Positions 6,812 to 11,404 of a stretch of DNA of 11,404 nucleotides are shown piece after piece; position 1 is the stretch's first letter; each line of letters starts with the position of its first letter. The notes under the pieces were generated by a model. The model saw only the letters and a list, made by a program, of their open reading frames with translations. It ran no database searches and was not told the DNA's origin. The stretch spans positions 1 through 11,404 of the forward strand of contig JAWXCF010000053.1 of NCBI GenBank assembly GCA_034440515.1, given 5' to 3'. The stretch is from JAWXCF01 sp034440515 (lineage in GTDB: Bacteria; Bacteroidota; Bacteroidia; CAILMK01). A program made the translations under genes and the position numbers.

Positions 6812-7726
6812 GTGTCTGTAATAGTAGAAGATTTAACAAAAATATATGGGGAGCAAAGTGCTGTTGATCACATTAGCTTTGCTATAAAACCCGGTCAAAT
6901 TACAGGATTTTTAGGGCCAAATGGTGCCGGGAAAAGCACCACAATGAAGATGCTGACCGGTTACATTATGCCAAGCTCAGGCTCTGCAACTGTCCACGGC
7001 ATAGACGTGGTAAAAGACAGCCTAAGTGCCAAAAAACTTATAGGATATTTACCTGAAAACAATCCCTTATATACTGAGATGTATATAAAGGAATATCTGC
7101 GATTCATAGCAGGGGTTACCTCATACTCTGGCAATGTAAGCCAGCGCATTAACCAACTAATAGAATTAACTGGACTGGGGGTAGAGCAACACAAGAAAAT
7201 TGGTATGCTAAGTAAAGGCTACAGGCAACGTGTAGGTATAGCGCAAGCCTTGTTTCACGACCCAAAAGTGCTGATACTAGACGAACCAACTAGTGGATTA
7301 GACCCAAACCAATTGGTTGACATACGTGCTCTAATAGCAGACCTAGGCAAAGAGAAAACTGTTATACTATCCACCCACATAATGCAAGAAGTACAGGCTC
7401 TGTGCCAATACCTTATCATAATAAATAAGGGTAAAATAGTAGCGAGCGACAATACTCAAGTCTTGCTCAGTCAACAGAATCAATCTACTGCCTATCAGGT
7501 GCAGTTTAAGCAAAAGACAGAGCAGAAAATCTTGCTCGCCATAAATGGGCTAAGCACTGCTGAGTCTAACAATGGTACAGATTGGATCATAACTGCTGCT
7601 AAAGGAGTAGAACTTCGTGATAGATTATTTGAATGGGCTGTTAGTCAAAACAATCCTATATATATGTTGAATCCCCAACAGAAAAATTTAGAGTCGGTAT
7701 TTCAACTACTAACTAAAACAAACTAA
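6812..7726 (+). CDS. gldA: GldA, gliding-motility-associated ABC transporter ATP-binding subunit
   Basis: This 304-residue cytoplasmic ATPase powers the GldAFG ABC-2-type transporter. Walker A is GPNGAGKST (35-43); the Q-loop region reads GYLPENNPLY (78-87), the P-E variant usual in this subfamily; the signature is LSKGYRQRVG (133-142); Walker B with D-loop is VLILDEPTSGLD (153-164); the switch His is in STH (187-189). IGYLPENNPLY, HKKIGMLSKGYRQRVG and DPNQLV...STHIMQEV are strongly GldA-like, more so than a generic ABC protein. The start is GTG at 6812: the frame opens after TAA (6806-6808) and no ATG is available before the conserved N-terminal strand. One base separates its stop from the gldF start. 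In Flavobacterium johnsoniae, gldA mutants lose gliding; the exact substrate is unknown. Confidence 0.93.
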   Translation: MSVIVEDLTKIYGEQSAVDHISFAIKPGQITGFLGPNGAGKSTTMKMLTGYIMPSSGSATVHGIDVVKDSLSAKKLIGYLPENNPLYTEMYIKEYLRFIAGVTSYSGNVSQRINQLIELTGLGVEQHKKIGMLSKGYRQRVGIAQALFHDPKVLILDEPTSGLDPNQLVDIRALIADLGKEKTVILSTHIMQEVQALCQYLIIINKGKIVASDNTQVLLSQQNQSTAYQVQFKQKTEQKILLAINGLSTAESNNGTDWIITAAKGVELRDRLFEWAVSQNNPIYMLNPQQKNLESVFQLLTKTN

Positions 7727-7727
7727 G

Positions 7728-8456
7728 ATGATAGCAATATTTAGAAAAGAGATAAATTTATTCTTTAGCTCCTTAATTGGCTATGTATCTGTCGGTGTGT
7801 TTTTAGTATTGATGGGCTTATTCGTTTGGGTTTTGCCAAACTTCAATATCATAGATGGAGGCTATGCCAGTTTAGATACTTTGTTTGAAGTAGCTCCATT
7901 TGTATTTATGTTCTTAATACCAGCCATTACAATGCGAAGTTTTGCTGATGAACGTAAGACCGGCACCATTGAAATATTAAGCACCAAACCCATAACAGAA
8001 ACTCAAATAGTACTGGGCAAGTATTTTGCAGGTATGGTATTGGTGGTGTTTAGCCTATTACCAATGTTGTTGTATTATTTCAGTGTCAAGGCATTAGCTA
8101 GCCCTGTGGGCAATGTAGATGCTGGCGCATTTTGGGGTAGCTATATGGGTTTATACTTACTGGCTGCAGTGTATTTAGCCCTTGGAATATTTTGCAGCAC
8201 CCTAACTGATAATCAAATAGTAGCTTTTATACTAGGAATGGTACTTTGTGCTACCTTTTACTTCATTTTAGATCAACTTACAGAGCTCTCAGCATTTACC
8301 AGTATATCGGGTTTACTTACGGCTATCAACATTAGGTCACATTATTTAGCCATTAGCCGAGGGGTATTAGACAGTAGAGACCTTATATACTTCTTTAGTA
8401 TTATCACTCTATTTTTAACGCTTACTAAACAGCTGTTGGTCAGCAGAAAATGGTAA
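7728..8456 (+). CDS. gldF: GldF, ABC-2-type permease of the gliding-associated transporter
   Basis: This 242-residue inner-membrane protein has six predicted membrane segments, at about 17-37, 54-70, 97-118, 135-157, 164-181 and 218-235. The cytoplasmic ADERKTGTIEILSTKPIT motif (73-90), after the second segment, is typical of ABC-2 permeases of the GldF/NosY group. The ATG lies one base after the gldA stop, and the 3' end overlaps gldG by 7 bases, so the subunits should be translated together. It would form the channel that works with the GldA ATPase. Length and order match GldF in Bacteroidota that keep gldA, gldF and gldG together. Confidence 0.92.
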   Translation: MIAIFRKEINLFFSSLIGYVSVGVFLVLMGLFVWVLPNFNIIDGGYASLDTLFEVAPFVFMFLIPAITMRSFADERKTGTIEILSTKPITETQIVLGKYFAGMVLVVFSLLPMLLYYFSVKALASPVGNVDAGAFWGSYMGLYLLAAVYLALGIFCSTLTDNQIVAFILGMVLCATFYFILDQLTELSAFTSISGLLTAINIRSHYLAISRGVLDSRDLIYFFSIITLFLTLTKQLLVSRKW

Positions 8457-10231
8457 AAATGGAAGAGCTACAAAACACACCAACTGGTCAAGGTAAATCT
8501 GAAAAAACAGGTAAGAAAGCTTATAGAATTAAGGCACTTAGTCGCATCGGACTTGTACTTATTATCATTGTTGCCATCAATGTCATTGCCCAATCATTCT
8601 ATACTAGGGTAGATATGACCAGCGATAAGCGATACACCCTAAGTCCAGTAACCAAAGATATATTACGAAAACAAAAAGACCCCGTTTACATCAAAGTATA
8701 TCTTGAGGGGGAAGACCTACGCCCAGACCTTGCCAAACTGAATAGAAGCATCAGAGAATTGCTAGAAGAATTTCAAGGTTATGCAGGTAATAACATACAG
8801 TATCAGTTCATTAATCCTGATGAATTAGATGCCGAAACCAGAAAAAACCTTTTCAAGCAGTTGTTTGAATTAGGATTGCCACCAGCCGTAATTAATGACA
8901 GAGCAACTGGACAAGTAACAGAGAAGAGAATCATTCCAGGTGCATTGGTTACCTATAATGGTAGAGATATGGCTGTTCAACTGTATCAAGAGGGTAGCAA
9001 TAATGCTGGTCAAGATATAGGATTAGAAAATGCCATAATAGGACTAGAATATCAGTTTGTAAATGCCATACACAAACTACACGTAAACGATAAAAGAAAA
9101 ATTGGCATCATTCAAGGTCACGGTGAGTTGCAACCCATAGAACTAGCCGATATATATGGTTCTCTTTCACAAAACTATACTGTAGATTATATTAGGTTAC
9201 CCGAGTATAAAGTAGGCAGACTAAATGAATACGCTGCCATAATTATAGCTAAACCAGATAGTGCCTTTAACGAACTGGAAAAGTACAAGATAGACCAATA
9301 TATAATGGGAGGTGGCAGTGTGTTGTGGTGCATAGATGCGCTAAATGCAAGTATGGACAGCCTAACCACCAGAGCAGGCACCATAACGGGCGACCTGAAC
9401 CTTAACATATTTAGTGATTTGTTATTTGGTTATGGAGTTCGCATAAACCCAGACTTGGTAATGGACGCCAGTTGCAATGTGATACCTATGGTAAATAGAA
9501 CAGGTGGGGGAAAAGGTTTTGTACCAGGATCCTGGCCCTACTTCCCTGTAGTAAATACCCCGATGGGAAATGGTCACCCAATTGTAAATAATCTTAGTCC
9601 AATATGGTTTCAGTTTGTAAGCAGTATAGATACTCTGAGCGGGAAACACAATAAGCAAATAAAGAAAACAATACTCTTACACAGTTCCCCCGATACCAGA
9701 ATCGCAATGAACCCCGTAAATATTAATATTGCTACGTCTATAAATTATCAGCGGGATCTAGAGGCGAATATGTACAGCCAACCAGCTAAGAATTTGGCAG
9801 TATTACTTGAGGGGTCGTTTCATACAGCATTTGCTACTAAGGTACCAGACCCTAGGGTTTTAGCTAGTGGTGAGTATGGCAAATTTATAGAAGATGGTAA
9901 GCCAACCAAGATGATTGTCATCGCAGATGGCGACATTATTAGAAACGATGTGAACAAAAGCCAAATGATGCCATTTCGATTAGGGTTCGATAAATACACC
10001 AGACAAATGTTTGGAAATAAAGACTTTATACTGAATTGCATTGATTATTTATTAGATGACCAAGGATTATTGAGCCTGCGTAGTAAAGACATAAAAATCA
10101 GACCATTAGACCCAAATGTGGCGAAAGCCAGCAAAGCGGGTTTGCAACTGCGAAATATTGTATTACCTTTAATATTAATTAGCATTTTTGGTATTCTGTA
10201 TAACTATATCAGAAAGAGAAGATTCGCATAA
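8450..10231 (+). CDS. gldG: GldG, gliding-associated auxiliary ABC transporter protein
   Basis: This 593-residue protein has one N-terminal membrane segment (about 32-50) followed by RVDMTSDKRYTLSP (53-66), the hallmark start of GldG and related ABC_transp_aux proteins. The large middle part should face the periplasm. It includes KIGIIQGHGEL and a GGGSVLWCIDALN stretch typical of this family's glutamine-amidotransferase-like domain. A C-terminal membrane segment (about 570-587) ends in IRKRRFA, so both ends are likely cytoplasmic. It overlaps gldF by 7 bases and the next gene by 1. The start is ATG at 8450, with an in-frame ATG at 8459 as an equally possible alternative. It is thought to be the extracytoplasmic component of the GldAFG complex; no enzyme activity is known. 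Confidence 0.93.
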   Translation: MVKMEELQNTPTGQGKSEKTGKKAYRIKALSRIGLVLIIIVAINVIAQSFYTRVDMTSDKRYTLSPVTKDILRKQKDPVYIKVYLEGEDLRPDLAKLNRSIRELLEEFQGYAGNNIQYQFINPDELDAETRKNLFKQLFELGLPPAVINDRATGQVTEKRIIPGALVTYNGRDMAVQLYQEGSNNAGQDIGLENAIIGLEYQFVNAIHKLHVNDKRKIGIIQGHGELQPIELADIYGSLSQNYTVDYIRLPEYKVGRLNEYAAIIIAKPDSAFNELEKYKIDQYIMGGGSVLWCIDALNASMDSLTTRAGTITGDLNLNIFSDLLFGYGVRINPDLVMDASCNVIPMVNRTGGGKGFVPGSWPYFPVVNTPMGNGHPIVNNLSPIWFQFVSSIDTLSGKHNKQIKKTILLHSSPDTRIAMNPVNINIATSINYQRDLEANMYSQPAKNLAVLLEGSFHTAFATKVPDPRVLASGEYGKFIEDGKPTKMIVIADGDIIRNDVNKSQMMPFRLGFDKYTRQMFGNKDFILNCIDYLLDDQGLLSLRSKDIKIRPLDPNVAKASKAGLQLRNIVLPLILISIFGILYNYIRKRRFA

Positions 10232-11244
10232 TGAGATTATTGAAACGCGTTGCTATCGGCATATTGATTTTGGGTCTAATTGGCTTTGCCGCTTGGACGC
10301 TGCTCTATAAGAATTCTAATCAAGGTGCTGTAGTTCCCCTTCAGGCATTTAGTATAGCAGATACGGGATCTATAACAAAGATTATCATATCTAATAAACT
10401 TGGCGACACCTCAACCCTAATTAGACAAACAAATGGGGGCTGGATGGTAAACAATACATATCAAGTAGATAAGGTAAAGATTTATAACCTATTGGCTACT
10501 CTAAAGCTAATACAGATAAAAAATACCCTGTCTGACAGTGCCAAGCAAAACACCATTAAGACGATGATGATGGGCAGTTTTAGCTTCGAGGCGTATAATG
10601 GGGACAAGCTATTAAACAAATACTATGTAGGTATGCCAACCCAAGATCAATTGGGTACCAATATGTATTTGCCAGATTATGACGCCATAATAGTTACGCA
10701 CGAACCTGGATTTAACGGATACCTAAGCCCAAGATATATAGCTGAGGCAGAACAATGGCGATCAAAATCAGTATATGAACTAAAAGCTGAGCAAATAGTC
10801 AAGGTAAAAATCAACTATAAGAACACTCCAAACGCTGACTTCGAGCTGATAAAAACCCAAAAGGGCGGCTATACTCTAACACAATTGGCACGTAATCAAA
10901 CCATAAGCATAACTGATGATCAAGCAATGTTCTATTTATCAGGGTATAAAAAAATATTTTTTGAAGGCTTTACCCATTTTAATAAGTTAGAGCGAGACTC
11001 AGTACTGAAACAAACAGAATTTGCCCGAATACAAGTGCAAACCACCACAAAGCAATTGCCGGACTTGGTATTGTTTGAAATGAAGCCAGACAATCGCACC
11101 AAACAAGTAAGAGAAAGTAGCGGGATGGATGCAGACCATTTTTTTGCTACCCAAATACCCAAGGGAACAGACCTATTTCAAATGCAAACCCTAGTATTGC
11201 AACAGATACTTGCTGGCTATGATGCCATAGCTAAGGGTAAGTAG
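10231..11244 (+). CDS. DUF4340-type membrane-anchored protein, fourth gene of the gld operon
   Basis: This 337-residue protein begins with a single membrane anchor (about 8-25) after MRLLKR, with the rest extracytoplasmic. The visible pattern SITKIIISNKLGD..TLIRQTNGGWMVN..YQVDKVKIYNLLATLKLIQIKN is characteristic of DUF4340 proteins: a beta-strand pair, then a W-V-N region, then a helix. The start overlaps the gldG stop by one base (TAATG), so production is coupled. DUF4340 proteins often lie directly downstream of GldG/ABC_transp_aux genes, which suggests that it is a further subunit or partner of the transporter. It has no Gld name that I know. It ends with TAG and no lipobox is present. Confidence 0.8.
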   Translation: MRLLKRVAIGILILGLIGFAAWTLLYKNSNQGAVVPLQAFSIADTGSITKIIISNKLGDTSTLIRQTNGGWMVNNTYQVDKVKIYNLLATLKLIQIKNTLSDSAKQNTIKTMMMGSFSFEAYNGDKLLNKYYVGMPTQDQLGTNMYLPDYDAIIVTHEPGFNGYLSPRYIAEAEQWRSKSVYELKAEQIVKVKINYKNTPNADFELIKTQKGGYTLTQLARNQTISITDDQAMFYLSGYKKIFFEGFTHFNKLERDSVLKQTEFARIQVQTTTKQLPDLVLFEMKPDNRTKQVRESSGMDADHFFATQIPKGTDLFQMQTLVLQQILAGYDAIAKGK

Positions 11245-11282
11245 TTTATCTGAATTTACTTTTTGTTATGTCAATAATTATT

Positions 11283-11308
11283 CTTTTGAATTCGTAATAA
11301 TTCAAGAG
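11283..11308 (+). other. Hairpin after the gld operon, possible transcript end
   Basis: CTTTTGAATT (11283-11292) pairs with AATTCAAGAG (11299-11308) over 10 bp with one G-U wobble, closing a 6-base loop. It lies 38 bases after the last stop of the gld operon. No T-run follows on either strand, so it is not a canonical intrinsic terminator; it may stabilise the mRNA 3' end or be a regulatory site for the next gene at 11344. Confidence 0.4.
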
Positions 11309-11343
11309 CCAGTCCTGTACTTTGTGTTAAATAAATTTAATTT

Positions 11344-11404
11344 ATGGAAAAAATCGCATATCTATTTGGAGCAGGAGCTAGTACAGGAAAGTTTTATGAT
11401 GGAA
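11344..11404 (+). CDS. Start of a SIR2-like protein, cut by the window edge
   Basis: Only 20 complete codons are visible. The ATG at 11344 begins MEKIAYLFGAGASTG followed by KFYDG. A short beta-strand running into GAGAS is the nucleotide-binding glycine-rich start of SIR2-like (NAD-dependent) proteins, and the variant YLFGAGAS at the extreme N-terminus is common among uncharacterised SIR2-family proteins, some of which act in anti-phage defence. It is 99 bases past the gld operon, separated by a hairpin, so it is probably an independent gene. TACTTTG at 11318-11324 is a one-base-short -7 box. Another Rossmann-type protein is possible, as 20 residues cannot settle the family. Confidence 0.55.
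   Translation, partial: MEKIAYLFGAGASTGKFYDG

Overview
The window is low-GC DNA from a member of the Bacteroidota. The phylum call rests on type IX secretion (T9SS) type A sorting domains (YPNP...GMYHIVY...KFIKE), a lipoprotein with acidic residues after its lipidated cysteine (C-EKEID), TAnnTTTG-type -7 promoter boxes, and a gldA-gldF-gldG gliding/T9SS-associated ABC transporter. I cannot assign a genus. All complete genes lie on the + strand.

Positions 1-547 carry no gene that I can support. They hold the terminator of an upstream gene (30-60), a likely promoter (-7 box at 113-120), a well-preserved cobalamin (B12) riboswitch (about 125-368) and a roughly 180-nt leader. The riboswitch should control the tight five-gene operon that follows (548-6736). 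Its genes are: a secreted beta-propeller-like protein with a T9SS sorting domain; a secreted formylglycine-generating-enzyme (FGE/SUMF1)-fold protein without the catalytic cysteines; a 133-residue protein that is little more than a signal peptide plus a T9SS-like C-terminal domain; a BtuB-like TonB-dependent outer-membrane receptor; and a BtuG-like surface lipoprotein of the YncE/DUF5074 propeller type. The last two form the known Bacteroidota B12 capture and import pair. The first three have no B12 role that I know of, and they are the most original part of the window.

Positions 6812-11244 form a second operon with its own -7 box (6755-6762): gldA (ATPase), gldF (permease), gldG (auxiliary membrane protein) and a DUF4340 membrane-anchored protein. 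Overlapping or nearly touching ends suggest one translationally coupled unit. The first operon's product would depend on T9SS for export, and Gld proteins belong to the gliding/T9SS gene set, although GldAFG itself is not part of the core secretion pore.

The last 61 bases begin a new gene (11344 onward). Its N-terminus, with a glycine-rich LFGAGAS motif, resembles SIR2-like NAD-binding proteins, a class common in anti-phage systems. It is cut by the window edge.
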